DNA of 64,000 nt from Andreprevotia sp. IGB-42. GTDB lineage: Bacteria > Pseudomonadota > Gammaproteobacteria > Burkholderiales > Chitinibacteraceae. The notes under the pieces were generated by a model. That model had not been told where the DNA came from. It ran no database searches and saw only the letters and a program-made list of their open reading frames with translations. Shown one piece after another: positions 8,293 through 16,905 of the stretch; positions within the stretch are counted from its first letter, which is position 1; every line of letters begins with the position of its first letter. A program made the translations under genes and the position numbers. Where the stretch lies: contig NZ_WXTX01000003.1 of NCBI RefSeq assembly GCF_009848685.1, positions 372,001 to 436,000 of the forward strand. The letters run 5' to 3'.

Positions 8293-9465
8293 TCAAACAT
8301 TAGATGCATCGCCCTTGACTGGCAACTTTACCGAGAAAGTGCTGCCCCGGCCCAACACTGAACTGACCGCGATATCCCCGCCAAACTGATCCAGCAGGTT
8401 GCGCACGATGGCCAGCCCCAGCCCTGTCCCCTCCTTGCGCGTGGTGAAAAACGGCTCGAACAGGCGCTCGATCACGTCAGGCGGCATGCCTTTGCCGTGA
8501 TCAATGACATCAATTGTAGCGAAATCCGCAGCAAAGAAGAGGGAAAGTTCGATGACAGCACCGGGTGGGCTTGCCTGCAGTGCATTTTCCAGCAGGTTGA
8601 TAAATACACCAAGCAGCTCCTTGCGGTTGGCAATCACCTCGCCAGGTTGATCGACATCCAGCTTGAGAATGATGGCCGCGGCGTCAATTTGCGGCTGTAG
8701 CGTCTGCACCGCCTCGTGCAGGCATGCGCTCATCGCCACCGGCTCCATCGGTATTTCCTGCCTGCGTACAAACCACAACATGTTCTGGATCAGCGACTCC
8801 AGATGCCGCAGCCGCGCCAGCGCCTTGGCGGAAAACTTCAGCCGGTCCGGCTCGGCTAGCGCCGGCTTGGCCAGGTGGCCGGCGTATAGCAAGGCAGTGG
8901 CCAGCGGCGTGCGCAACTGGTGCGCCAGACCTGCGGCCATCTCGCCCATCGCCGCCAGGCGCTTGTGGTGCGCCAGCGATTGCTGCAATTGCCAGCTTTC
9001 CGTCAGATCCTGCACCAGCAGGATCTGGCCACCCTCCTCGGGCACATCCGCACTGACAATGCTCAGCCGCAGCTCATCCCCGGCCTTGGGGTGCAGCCAG
9101 ATATCCTGCACCGACGTCTGGTTCAGGTACTCTGCCACAAACGGCGCCCAAGCCATGCCCACAGCCAGCGGCGCCAGCATCCTGGCGGCTGCGGGGTTCA
9201 TCAGCGCGACCCGGCCCTCGGCATCCAGTTCAAGCATGCCGCCCGGCAACCGCTCCAGCAGCAGCGACAAACGCCGCGACAAGGCAGCCTTCTCGTCCAG
9301 CTCCCGCCGCAAATGCCCATTGGCGATTTCCAGCTGCTGCGTCAATGAAACCACCTGCCGTTCCAAATCAGCGTAAGCATCGGTCAATTGCTGCGATGCA
9401 GCAGTAAACAGGGAAAATGCGGCCTCCAACTCTTGAGGACCAATACCACCGGTATGTTCAGTCAC
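8293..9465 (-). CDS. fleS: Cytoplasmic PAS-domain sensor histidine kinase FleS
   Basis: FleS is the kinase partner of FleR in flagellar gene hierarchies. The 390-residue protein has an N-terminal coiled coil (about 25-70), a PAS domain (about 75-155), a HisKA domain with His182 in GLAHQLRTPL, and a HATPase_c domain with NLLENALQ, DHGKGMP and GTGLGLAI. No membrane segment is visible, as in other FleS/FlrB kinases. The start is GTG at 9465 with GGAG five bases upstream. Three signalling genes separate it from fleR, whereas fleS and fleR are usually adjacent. Confidence 0.88.
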   Translation of the reverse strand: MTEHTGGIGPQELEAAFSLFTAASQQLTDAYADLERQVVSLTQQLEIANGHLRRELDEKAALSRRLSLLLERLPGGMLELDAEGRVALMNPAAARMLAPLAVGMAWAPFVAEYLNQTSVQDIWLHPKAGDELRLSIVSADVPEEGGQILLVQDLTESWQLQQSLAHHKRLAAMGEMAAGLAHQLRTPLATALLYAGHLAKPALAEPDRLKFSAKALARLRHLESLIQNMLWFVRRQEIPMEPVAMSACLHEAVQTLQPQIDAAAIILKLDVDQPGEVIANRKELLGVFINLLENALQASPPGAVIELSLFFAADFATIDVIDHGKGMPPDVIERLFEPFFTTRKEGTGLGLAIVRNLLDQFGGDIAVSSVLGRGSTFSVKLPVKGDASNV

Positions 9466-9498
9466 AACTCCGTGTCCTTGTTGCTTTTGCGCTTTTGA

Positions 9499-9526
9499 AT
9501 TATAAAGAGGCTAGAACCCGCTTACA
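9499..9526 (-). promoter_or_regulatory. Possible sigma-70 promoter of fleS
   Basis: On the minus strand TATAAT (9504-9499) is preceded, after a 16-base gap, by TGTAAG (9526-9521). The -10 hexamer is perfect but the -35 is weak. It lies about 35 bases before the fleS GTG. No GG-N10-GC sigma-54 signature was seen in this interval. Confidence 0.4.
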
Positions 9527-9548
9527 GCCTTGGTTTGGCGATTATTGA

Positions 9549-9575
9549 TCAAGTTTTCATTCCGCCAGCCGATTA
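9549..9575 (+). promoter_or_regulatory. Sigma-28 (FliA) promoter of the chemotaxis operon
   Basis: TCAAGTTT, 11 bases, then GCCGATTA; the FliA consensus is TAAAGTTT-N11-GCCGATAA, so the two boxes differ by one base each and the spacing is exact. It lies about 105 bases before the GTG of the first cheV gene and points at the five-gene che operon. This makes chemotaxis a late, FliA-dependent class here. Confidence 0.85.
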
Positions 9576-9681
9576 CAATTACGGTTTACCCTGACCTCAT
9601 GGCTTTTTTTGTAAAAGAAAGACAAATCAAGTTGCCCAATACCGCCGTACCTTACGCACATCCGCAGCGTGGAGCCTCATC

Positions 9682-10629
9682 GTGTCTGACCTTCTGAAAA
9701 AGATTGATGCCCGAACGAAGCTCGCCGGCACCAACAAGCTGGAAATCCTGCTATTCACACTGGGGCTGGATCAGCGCTCCGGTCGGCGCGAAAACTTCGG
9801 CATCAACGTATTCAAGGTGCGCGAAGTCATGCGCACCCCCGAAATCACCCAGGCGCCCGAAATGCCGCCATCGGTTGAAGGCATGGTCAGCCTGCGTGGC
9901 TCGCTGGTGCCGGTGATCGATCTGGCCAAGTACACCGGCGTGATCAGCGAAAACCGCCCCGAGATCATGATCGTGACCGAGTATAACGGTCACACGCAGG
10001 GTTTCCTGGTCGAGGCGGTGGATACCATCCTGCGGTTGGACTGGTCATCGATGCGTGTTCCGCCGGACATGTTGACCGCGCAGATGGGCGGTCTGGTTAC
10101 CGCGGTGACCGAGCTCGACAACAACAGGCTGGTGATGATGCTGGATGTGGAAAAGGTGCTGGCGGAAACCACGCAGACCGACCACTCCATCGATGAATCG
10201 GTGGTGATCCGCGACAGCAAGTTCAGCGAGATGACCGTCTACTTTGCCGACGACTCCATCGTGGCCCGCCACCAGATCGAGATGACGCTCGATGCGATGG
10301 GCGTGCATTACATGCAGGCCATCAACGGCAAGCGCGCATGGGACGACCTGCAGCGGCTGGCCAAATCGGCCGAAATCCAGCACAAGCAGGTCAAAGACCT
10401 GATCCAGCTTATCCTCACCGACGTGGAGATGCCGGAAATGGACGGCTACATGCTGACCAAGATGGTGAAGAGCGACCCACGTTTTGCCGGCATTCCCATC
10501 ATCATGCATTCTTCGCTATCGGGCGCCTCCAACCAGAAGCTGGGGCAATCGGTCGGTGTGGATGCATACGTACCCAAGTTCGAGCCGCACAAGCTGTCGC
10601 AAATGCTGGCCAGTTACTTGTTGAAGTAA
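9682..10629 (+). CDS. cheV: Chemotaxis coupling protein CheV (copy 1)
   Basis: CheV couples chemoreceptors to CheA through a CheW-like domain and is tuned by phosphorylation of its receiver. The 315-residue protein has the CheW domain in the first half (about 15-165) and a receiver with Asp190/Asp191 and phospho-acceptor Asp247 in ILTDVEMPEMDGY. The start is GTG with GGAG seven bases upstream. It is the first gene after the sigma-28 promoter and is 27 bases from a second, related cheV. Confidence 0.93.
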   Translation: MSDLLKKIDARTKLAGTNKLEILLFTLGLDQRSGRRENFGINVFKVREVMRTPEITQAPEMPPSVEGMVSLRGSLVPVIDLAKYTGVISENRPEIMIVTEYNGHTQGFLVEAVDTILRLDWSSMRVPPDMLTAQMGGLVTAVTELDNNRLVMMLDVEKVLAETTQTDHSIDESVVIRDSKFSEMTVYFADDSIVARHQIEMTLDAMGVHYMQAINGKRAWDDLQRLAKSAEIQHKQVKDLIQLILTDVEMPEMDGYMLTKMVKSDPRFAGIPIIMHSSLSGASNQKLGQSVGVDAYVPKFEPHKLSQMLASYLLK

Positions 10630-10656
10630 TCATCGCTGCGATGAACGGAGTACCGA

Positions 10657-11595
10657 ATGAGCGCTAACCAAACCAATCTCTTGGACAGCATTGACGCGCG
10701 GACCAAGCTCGCCGGCTCGAACAAGATGGAAATCCTCCTGTTCTCGCTGGGCACCAAGGAAATTTTCGGCATCAACGTGTTCAAGGTGCGCGAAGTATCG
10801 CAAACACCCAAGATCACCAAGACCCCGAACATGCCGCTGGGCGTGGAGGGTGTGCTGTCGCTGCGCGGCAACATCATTCCTGTCATCGCGTTGTCCAAGT
10901 TCATCGCCACACAGGATTACCCGGCGGTCGATACCACCAGCACGATGATCGTTACCGAGTTTTCCAAGCATACGCAGGCCTTCCTTGTGCATGACGTGGA
11001 CCGCATCATCCGGGTGGACTGGGACAAGGTGCGCGCACCGGAAACCATGCTGGCCGGCAGTCAGGCGCTGATCACCGCCATTACCGAACTGCCCGACGGC
11101 AAGCTGGTTTCGATCCTGGACGTGGAGCAGATCCTGGCCACGGTGATCGGCGAGCCGGTGATCCCTGATCTTGCCGCGGTGGCGGTCGACCAGGACACCT
11201 TCATGTTCTTCGTTGATGACTCGATGGTAGCCCGCAAGGAAATCGTCGGCGTACTCGACAAGATCGGCATCAAGTATTACCAGGCCAACAATGGCCTCGA
11301 GGCCTGGGAAAAACTGCAGGGGCTGGCCAACCGTGCCACCCAGGATGGCGAGGCGCTGCATCAGAAGCTGCGCCTGATCCTCGTCGATGCAGAGATGCCG
11401 GAAATGGACGGTTACGTGCTGACCAAGCACATCAAATCCGATCATCGCTTCGAGGGGATTCCCGTGGTGATGCACTCGTCGCTGTCGTCCAATGCCAACC
11501 GCGCAATGGGCGCCAGCGTCGGTGTGGACGCCTATGTGGCAAAATTCGATCCGCTGATCCTCGCCGATACCCTGTCGCCGCTACTGGTAGGCTGA
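10657..11595 (+). CDS. cheV: Chemotaxis coupling protein CheV (copy 2)
   Basis: A 312-residue paralogue of the preceding gene, again a CheW-like domain followed by a receiver (Asp187/Asp188, phospho-acceptor Asp244 in ILVDAEMPEMDGY). The first 50 residues and the receiver core are close to copy 1, while the ends of the CheW domain and the linker differ, as expected after an old tandem duplication. CGGAG precedes the ATG. No cheW gene is present in this operon, so the two CheV proteins may carry the coupling function or supplement a CheW encoded elsewhere. Confidence 0.93.
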   Translation: MSANQTNLLDSIDARTKLAGSNKMEILLFSLGTKEIFGINVFKVREVSQTPKITKTPNMPLGVEGVLSLRGNIIPVIALSKFIATQDYPAVDTTSTMIVTEFSKHTQAFLVHDVDRIIRVDWDKVRAPETMLAGSQALITAITELPDGKLVSILDVEQILATVIGEPVIPDLAAVAVDQDTFMFFVDDSMVARKEIVGVLDKIGIKYYQANNGLEAWEKLQGLANRATQDGEALHQKLRLILVDAEMPEMDGYVLTKHIKSDHRFEGIPVVMHSSLSSNANRAMGASVGVDAYVAKFDPLILADTLSPLLVG

Positions 11596-11679
11596 GTAGC
11601 TGCAACGATCTGCACGCTTTAGATTTGAGACATTGAAACGCGCCCCCGGTTTTGGGGAACGCGACGGAGCTAGAACAAG

Positions 11680-12069
11680 ATGGCTGATTCCAATATGCGC
11701 TTTCTCGTGGTGGACGATTTTTCCACCATGCGTCGCATCGTCCGCAACCTGCTGAAAGAACTCGGCTTCTCGAACGTCGAGGAAGCCGAAGATGGTCAGG
11801 TTGCTTTGCACAAGCTGAAAAACGGCAACTATGAATTTGTCGTTACTGACTGGAACATGCCAAACATGACCGGCATCGAATTGCTGCGGGCCATCCGGGC
11901 GGATGCCCAACTCAAGCACCTGCCGGTGCTGATGGTCACGGCCGAGGCCAAAAAGGAGAACATTATCGAGGCGGCAACCGCAGGGGCTTCCGGTTACGTC
12001 GTCAAACCGTTCACGGCCGCTACGTTGGACGAAAAGCTGAAGAAAATCTTCGCCAACATGAATAAATAA
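11680..12069 (+). CDS. cheY: Chemotaxis response regulator CheY
   Basis: CheY-P binds the FliM switch to change flagellar rotation. All marker residues are at enteric-like positions in the 129-residue protein: Asp12, Asp13, phospho-acceptor Asp57, Thr87, Tyr106 and Lys109. It precedes cheZ by 13 bases and lies between cheV and cheZ-cheA. Length and spacing are typical. Confidence 0.97.
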   Translation: MADSNMRFLVVDDFSTMRRIVRNLLKELGFSNVEEAEDGQVALHKLKNGNYEFVVTDWNMPNMTGIELLRAIRADAQLKHLPVLMVTAEAKKENIIEAATAGASGYVVKPFTAATLDEKLKKIFANMNK

Positions 12070-12082
12070 CCAGGAGGCTGAC

Positions 12083-12859
12083 GTGAGCGATCAAGCCCAA
12101 AATACCGGCGATTCAGACGAACTCGAAGCACTGTTCGACAGCATACTGAAGGCCAGCAACGCCGACGAAGCGCCGGCACCTGCACCCAGCGCCGCGGCCC
12201 CGGTATCCGCTGCGGCCCCCGCAGCCGGTCCGACTGAAGAACTGGCAGAGCCTGCGCGTTCGATGTTCTCGCACATCGGCCAGATGACCCGCAAGCTGCA
12301 CGATACGCTGCGCGAGCTGGGCCTCGACAAATCGCTGGAACAGGCGGTGTCGCAGATTCCGGACGCAAAAGACCGCCTGTCCTATATTGCAACGCTGACC
12401 GAGCAGGCTGCGGAGCGTACGCTGAATGCGCTGGATGCGGCCAAGCCGCTGCAGGACCGCATCTGTGAGGATTCGCGCAAGCTGGCCGCCGATTGGGACA
12501 AGCTCTACGCCAACCAGTTGTCGGTAGATGAATTCAAGGCACTGGTTGCCCGCACGCGTACGCACCTGGGCAACACCGTCAGCAACTCCGACCAGATTTC
12601 CGGCCAGATGCTGGAAATCATGATGGCGCAGGACTTCCAGGATCTGACTGGGCAGGTCATCAAGAAAGTGGTCGAAATGGCCAAAACCATGGAAAGCCAG
12701 TTGCTGGACTTCCTGCTGATGTTCTCGCCGCAAGGTGCGGTCATCAGCAAGCACGATGACTCCTTGCTCAACGGGCCGGTTGTCAACAGCGATGGCCGTA
12801 CCGATGTGGTAACCAATCAGCAGCAGGTCGATGATCTGCTGGACAGCCTGGGTTTCTGA
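12083..12859 (+). CDS. cheZ: CheY-P phosphatase CheZ
   Basis: CheZ removes phosphate from CheY-P. The 258-residue protein has an Ala/Pro-rich N-terminal stretch (about 30-52), a long helical hairpin with the catalytic DLTGQ motif (Asp187 and Gln191, the DxxxQ pair), and the C-terminal CheY-binding helix QQQVDDLLDSLGF. The start is GTG behind a perfect AGGAGG. It follows cheY directly and precedes cheA. Confidence 0.96.
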   Translation: MSDQAQNTGDSDELEALFDSILKASNADEAPAPAPSAAAPVSAAAPAAGPTEELAEPARSMFSHIGQMTRKLHDTLRELGLDKSLEQAVSQIPDAKDRLSYIATLTEQAAERTLNALDAAKPLQDRICEDSRKLAADWDKLYANQLSVDEFKALVARTRTHLGNTVSNSDQISGQMLEIMMAQDFQDLTGQVIKKVVEMAKTMESQLLDFLLMFSPQGAVISKHDDSLLNGPVVNSDGRTDVVTNQQQVDDLLDSLGF

Positions 12860-12889
12860 CCCGCTTAACGAACATGCTCGGGAGGCCAA

Positions 12890-14797
12890 ATGAGTGAATT
12901 TGGCGGAATGGAAGACCTGCTGCAGGATTTTCTGACCGAATCGTCGGAATTACTGTCCGAGGTTGACAACAAGTTGGTCGAGCTGGAAAAGCGGCCGAAC
13001 GACAAAAACCTGCTCAACGATATTTTCCGGGGCTTTCACACCATCAAGGGTGGTGCGGGCTTCCTGAATGTCGAGGCAATGGTCAGCCTGTGCCACCGCA
13101 CCGAGAACCTGTTCGACAAGCTGCGCAATGGCGAACTGACGCTCAGCCTGGAAAACATGGACGTGATCATGGCGGCCACTGGCGAAGTGCGCGAAATGTT
13201 CGGTGCGCTGTCGCAGAAACGCCAGCCTCCACCGGCCCCTGCGCACATCCTCGCCGCGCTCGATCTGGTGCTGCAAGGCGAAATTGCTGCGTTGGCACCC
13301 GTTGCTGCTCCGGCAGCCCCGGTTGCTGCCCCTGTCGCCGCGCCCGCAACTGCTGCACCGGCAGGCGGCAGCGAGCCGGACTGGCAAAATCTCTACGATA
13401 ATCTGCTCGACAAGGCACCCACACCGGTACCGGCCGTTGCCGCTGAGCCGGCACCTGTTCCTGCCGCACCCGCGGTGATCGAAGGCGAAGCAAGAGCCGT
13501 CATGGTTGAGCCCATGCAGAGCCTGAAGCCTGCGCCTGCGCCCAAGACCCAGCCGCAAGGCGGCATGCAGCAGGTTGCGGCGCCGGAAACCACCATCCGC
13601 ATCGATACCGTGCGTCTTGACCAGGTACTCAACCTGTCCGGCGAAATCGGCCTGACCAAAAACCGGCTGACTACGCTGCGCAGTGACATCATGGCCGGCA
13701 AGATGGACACCGGCACGCTCAAGGCGCTGGACGAAGCCATCAGCCAGCTCGACCTGCTGGTAGGCGATCTGCAGAATGCGGTGATGAAGACCCGCATGCA
13801 GCCGATTGGCCGCCTGTTCCAGAAATACCCGCGCCTGGCGCGCGACCTGGCCCGCCAGTTGGGCAAGGATGTGGAACTGGTGCTCACCGGCGAAGAAACC
13901 GAGCTCGACAAGACCATGCTGGAGGATCTGAACGATCCGCTGGTTCACCTGGTGCGTAACGCAGTCGACCATGGTGTGGAAACCATCGAAGAGCGCATTG
14001 CTGCCGGCAAGTCTGCAAAGGCGGTGGTTGAACTGTCGGCCACGCAGGTTGGCGACCATATCCTGATCGAAATCACCGATGATGGCCGCGGCATGCGCCC
14101 GGACGTGATCCGCAAGAAAGCCATCGAGAAAGGTCTGATCGACGTCGAGACCGCCAACAGCCTCGACGAGAAGCAGAGCCTGCAGCTCATTTTCCTGCCG
14201 GGTTTCTCGACCAAGGACCAGATTTCCAGCATTTCTGGCCGTGGTGTGGGCATGGATGTGGTGAAAACCAACATCATGAAGCTCAACGGCCGCATCGACA
14301 TCAACTCTGCGGTGGGCGAAGGATCACGCTTTTCGATCTCGCTGCCGCTGACGCTGGCCATCCTGCCGGTGCTGGTGGTGCGTGTATGCGACCAGCCGTT
14401 TGCAGTCCCGCTGGCCATGGTGCGCGAGATCATCCCGATCGATGCCAAGCAGGTACAGGAAGTATCCGGCCGAGCCACCATCGTGGTGCGCGACGAAATC
14501 CTGCCGGTCAAGTCACTGGCCGGCCTGCTGGGTTGGCAGGAAACCCAGGTGCCACATTTCGGGGTATTGATGCAAACGGCAGAACATTCCTTCATCCTGG
14601 CTGTCGATAGCTTTGTCGGCCGTGATGACGTGGTGATCAAGCCGCTGCAGAATATCCGGCCAAATGGTGTGGCAGGCGCCACGCTGTCTGGCGACGGATC
14701 CGTGGTGCTGGTGCTCGATATGGAAAGCTTGCTGGCATCCAGTACCGCAGATGCGTCATCGCTGAAAACCAGCCGTTTCATCACGCACGCAGCCTAG
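12890..14797 (+). CDS. cheA: Chemotaxis histidine kinase CheA
   Basis: CheA autophosphorylates on the Hpt domain and passes phosphate to CheY and CheB. In 635 residues I see Hpt (1-110, His50 in GFHTIKGG), an Ala/Pro-rich linker (about 135-225) where the P2 domain would be, a P3 dimerisation helix pair (about 230-300), an ATPase domain (LVRNAVDHG, DDGRGM, GRGVGMDVVK) and a C-terminal CheW-like domain. No clear P2 CheY-docking domain is visible. It is the last gene of the sigma-28 operon; GGGAGG precedes the ATG. Confidence 0.96.
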   Translation: MSEFGGMEDLLQDFLTESSELLSEVDNKLVELEKRPNDKNLLNDIFRGFHTIKGGAGFLNVEAMVSLCHRTENLFDKLRNGELTLSLENMDVIMAATGEVREMFGALSQKRQPPPAPAHILAALDLVLQGEIAALAPVAAPAAPVAAPVAAPATAAPAGGSEPDWQNLYDNLLDKAPTPVPAVAAEPAPVPAAPAVIEGEARAVMVEPMQSLKPAPAPKTQPQGGMQQVAAPETTIRIDTVRLDQVLNLSGEIGLTKNRLTTLRSDIMAGKMDTGTLKALDEAISQLDLLVGDLQNAVMKTRMQPIGRLFQKYPRLARDLARQLGKDVELVLTGEETELDKTMLEDLNDPLVHLVRNAVDHGVETIEERIAAGKSAKAVVELSATQVGDHILIEITDDGRGMRPDVIRKKAIEKGLIDVETANSLDEKQSLQLIFLPGFSTKDQISSISGRGVGMDVVKTNIMKLNGRIDINSAVGEGSRFSISLPLTLAILPVLVVRVCDQPFAVPLAMVREIIPIDAKQVQEVSGRATIVVRDEILPVKSLAGLLGWQETQVPHFGVLMQTAEHSFILAVDSFVGRDDVVIKPLQNIRPNGVAGATLSGDGSVVLVLDMESLLASSTADASSLKTSRFITHAA

Positions 14798-14798
14798 A

Positions 14799-14816
14799 GC
14801 CGGGCGCAAGCCCGGC
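14799..14816 (+). terminator. Hairpin after cheA
   Basis: A perfect 7-bp stem, GCCGGGC-GCAA-GCCCGGC, begins one base after the cheA stop codon. There is no T-run behind it, so it may be a weak or Rho-assisted terminator or an mRNA-stabilising stem. Confidence 0.5.
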
Positions 14817-14823
14817 ATTCCTA

Positions 14824-14839
14824 ATCAGTACAAACTGAT
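14824..14839. promoter_or_regulatory. Short inverted repeat upstream of the EAL-HDOD gene
   Basis: ATCAG-TACAAA-CTGAT, a perfect 5-bp dyad about 37 bases before the ATG of the EAL-HDOD gene. It could be an operator, but one short dyad is weak evidence. Confidence 0.25.
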
Positions 14840-14875
14840 ATACTCGCTGAAAATAGCCACTTCGGGGCAGAACAG

Positions 14876-16093
14876 ATGCAAGACCACGCGTTTATTGGCC
14901 GTCAACCTATCCTGAATCGCCAGCAGCAGATCATCGGTTATGAACTGCTGTTTCGCCTGAACAAAGAGGCGATCTCGGCAGAGTTCTCCAGTGACATGCA
15001 GGCCGGCACCAATGTGCTGGTCAATACCATATCCAATATGGGTACGGATTGGCTGGTAGGCAGCAAGCTTGCCTTCATCAACGTTGCCGAATCCATGCTG
15101 GAAAGCAATTTCCTCGAGCTGCTGCATCCGCAGCGCGTGGTGCTGGAAATCGTCGAAACCACGCAGCCCACGCCTGAGCTGCTGGGCAGGCTGAAAGAGC
15201 TGCGCGCACAGGGCTTCGGCATTGCGCTGGATGACTTCATCCTCACCCCGCAGACCGCTGCCTTCGTCGAATTTGCCAACTACATCAAGCTGGATATCCA
15301 GCAGTTGGGCATGCCGCAGGTACCGGCGATCTCGAAAGAGCTGCGCAAATACCCGGTATTGCAGGTAGCGGAGAAGGTCGAGACCAAGCCCGAGTTCAAG
15401 GAGTGCATGGACATCGGCTTCGACTGTTTCCAGGGTTATTACTTTGCCCACCCGGAAACACTGTCGGCCAAGGTCATCAACCCCAGTTACGCCAACATCC
15501 TCAATTTGCTCAACATGCTGCGCAACAACGCAGAGATCAAGGATATCGAGAACGCGCTCAAGCGCGATGTGGCGCTGTCGTTCAAGCTGTTGCGCTACAT
15601 CAACTCGGCAGGCTTCGGTCTTTCCTGCGAAATCCAGTCGTTCCGCCATGCAGTGACCATCCTCGGTTACCAGAAGCTGTACCGCTGGCTGACGCTGCTG
15701 CTGGTCACAGCCGGCGCTGAAACCGGTGCGGCACCGGCGTTGCTGAAGACAGCGGTCACCCGTGGCCGGCTGGTCGAATTGCTGGGCGCGCATTTCCTCG
15801 ATGGCCAGGATCGTGACAACCTGTTCATCGTCGGCATGTTCTCGCTGCTGGACGTGCTGCTGGATATGCCGATGGACCGCGTACTCGAGACGCTCATCCT
15901 GCCGGAAAACGTTTGCGATGCCTTGCAGCACCGCAGTGGCGTGTATGGCCCGTTCCTGGAACTTGCAGAAGCATGCGAAGACCCGGAAATGTCCGAAGTG
16001 CCGCGCCTGTGCGAACAGCTGCAACTGACGCCGGAAATGCTCAACCGCGCCCATGTGCAATCCTTGACCTGGGTGGAAGAACTGGGCGTTTGA
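14876..16093 (+). CDS. EAL-HDOD signalling protein (YuxH/CdgJ-like)
   Basis: The 405-residue protein combines an EAL domain (about 1-200) with an HDOD domain (about 205-395). Such proteins (Vibrio CdgJ is an example) tie c-di-GMP signalling to motility. Several catalytic EAL residues are present: Glu23 (ELL instead of EAL), Asn69, Glu91, Asp119/Asp120, Lys138, Asp140, Glu166, Glu169 and the QGY motif near 186. The loop normally DFG(T/A)G is DFILTP, so activity cannot be assumed. Position directly after the che operon supports a role in motility or chemotaxis. Confidence 0.88.
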   Translation: MQDHAFIGRQPILNRQQQIIGYELLFRLNKEAISAEFSSDMQAGTNVLVNTISNMGTDWLVGSKLAFINVAESMLESNFLELLHPQRVVLEIVETTQPTPELLGRLKELRAQGFGIALDDFILTPQTAAFVEFANYIKLDIQQLGMPQVPAISKELRKYPVLQVAEKVETKPEFKECMDIGFDCFQGYYFAHPETLSAKVINPSYANILNLLNMLRNNAEIKDIENALKRDVALSFKLLRYINSAGFGLSCEIQSFRHAVTILGYQKLYRWLTLLLVTAGAETGAAPALLKTAVTRGRLVELLGAHFLDGQDRDNLFIVGMFSLLDVLLDMPMDRVLETLILPENVCDALQHRSGVYGPFLELAEACEDPEMSEVPRLCEQLQLTPEMLNRAHVQSLTWVEELGV

Positions 16094-16112
16094 ACCGCTC
16101 GCTCCGGCACGC

Positions 16113-16157
16113 CAGCCAACAAAAAACCCACCGCATCGGTGGGTTTTTTGTTGGCTG
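16113..16157. terminator. Bidirectional intrinsic terminator with 20-bp perfect stem
   Basis: Two 20-bp arms (16113-16132 and 16138-16157) pair perfectly around the 5-base loop GCATC. Each arm contains a run of six A or T, so the element gives a GC stem followed by a U-run in both directions. It separates the rightward EAL-HDOD gene from the leftward lipoprotein gene. Confidence 0.93.
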
Positions 16158-16200
16158 CGGCTTTGCTGGCTGCGGTAAATGCCGCACCACGGACAGCGGC

Positions 16201-16812
16201 TTACTTGCTCGACGGCGCCACCACGTTCCAGCCGGTACCGCGGTTGGTCAGCTCGGATTTCAACGGCTGCTTGCCAGCCTGGTCGATCAACTCGGCCAGC
16301 TTGGGGAAGGCTGTGCGCACGGCGGGATCAGACTGCCAGGCAGCGGGATGCTCAAACTTGTACTGGTAAGTCACCACATGGCGGCTGAGCTTTTCGCGCT
16401 CTTCCAGCGATTTGTCTTCGGTAATCGACGCCACCGTTACTTCGCCCGCACAGAAACCGGGGCCGCCCGTACCCGCCAGGCCGGAATACACTTCCTTGCC
16501 GGCATCAGTAGCGGTGAAGCTGACCTTGCCGCCCTCAACCGGGTCTGCCTTGATCAGGCCGACCTTTACCAACGCTTCCAGCTGCGCACCATTGGGCTCC
16601 GTGAGCTTGGCATAGTCTTTCTCGACAGGCTCATCAAAACGGACTGGCACGGCAACACAGTTATGCTCTGCGGTGCTCAGGTCACCATTGATGGACGCAA
16701 TCAACTCGGCCTGGTCGACCTTCGCATCTTTTGCATCTTCACTCTTGCCGCAAGCCATCAGGCCGAACGCGGCCAATACCAACACCAATCCAGTTTTATA
16801 AGTCGTTTTCAT
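16201..16812 (-). CDS. Predicted lipoprotein of unknown function
   Basis: 203 residues with a lipoprotein signal peptide and lipobox LMAC (acylated Cys21), so it is probably anchored in the envelope. The mature part is soluble and mixed alpha/beta; the stretch LEALVKVGLIKA followed by FTATDAGKEVYSG recalls a winged-helix fold of the kind seen in some lipoproteins. Two further cysteines (about 52 and 121) could form a disulfide. I do not recognise the family. It ends towards the bidirectional terminator and is separately transcribed from msrB. Confidence 0.8.
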   Translation of the reverse strand: MKTTYKTGLVLVLAAFGLMACGKSEDAKDAKVDQAELIASINGDLSTAEHNCVAVPVRFDEPVEKDYAKLTEPNGAQLEALVKVGLIKADPVEGGKVSFTATDAGKEVYSGLAGTGGPGFCAGEVTVASITEDKSLEEREKLSRHVVTYQYKFEHPAAWQSDPAVRTAFPKLAELIDQAGKQPLKSELTNRGTGWNVVAPSSK

Positions 16813-16905
16813 AAGCTCACTCTCGACGAGGTTATTAACGCAAAATCAGGTTTCCCTGGCTGCACTTTTCGGGTATCAAAATTACCACAATTCTTTCCAC
16901 TACAT

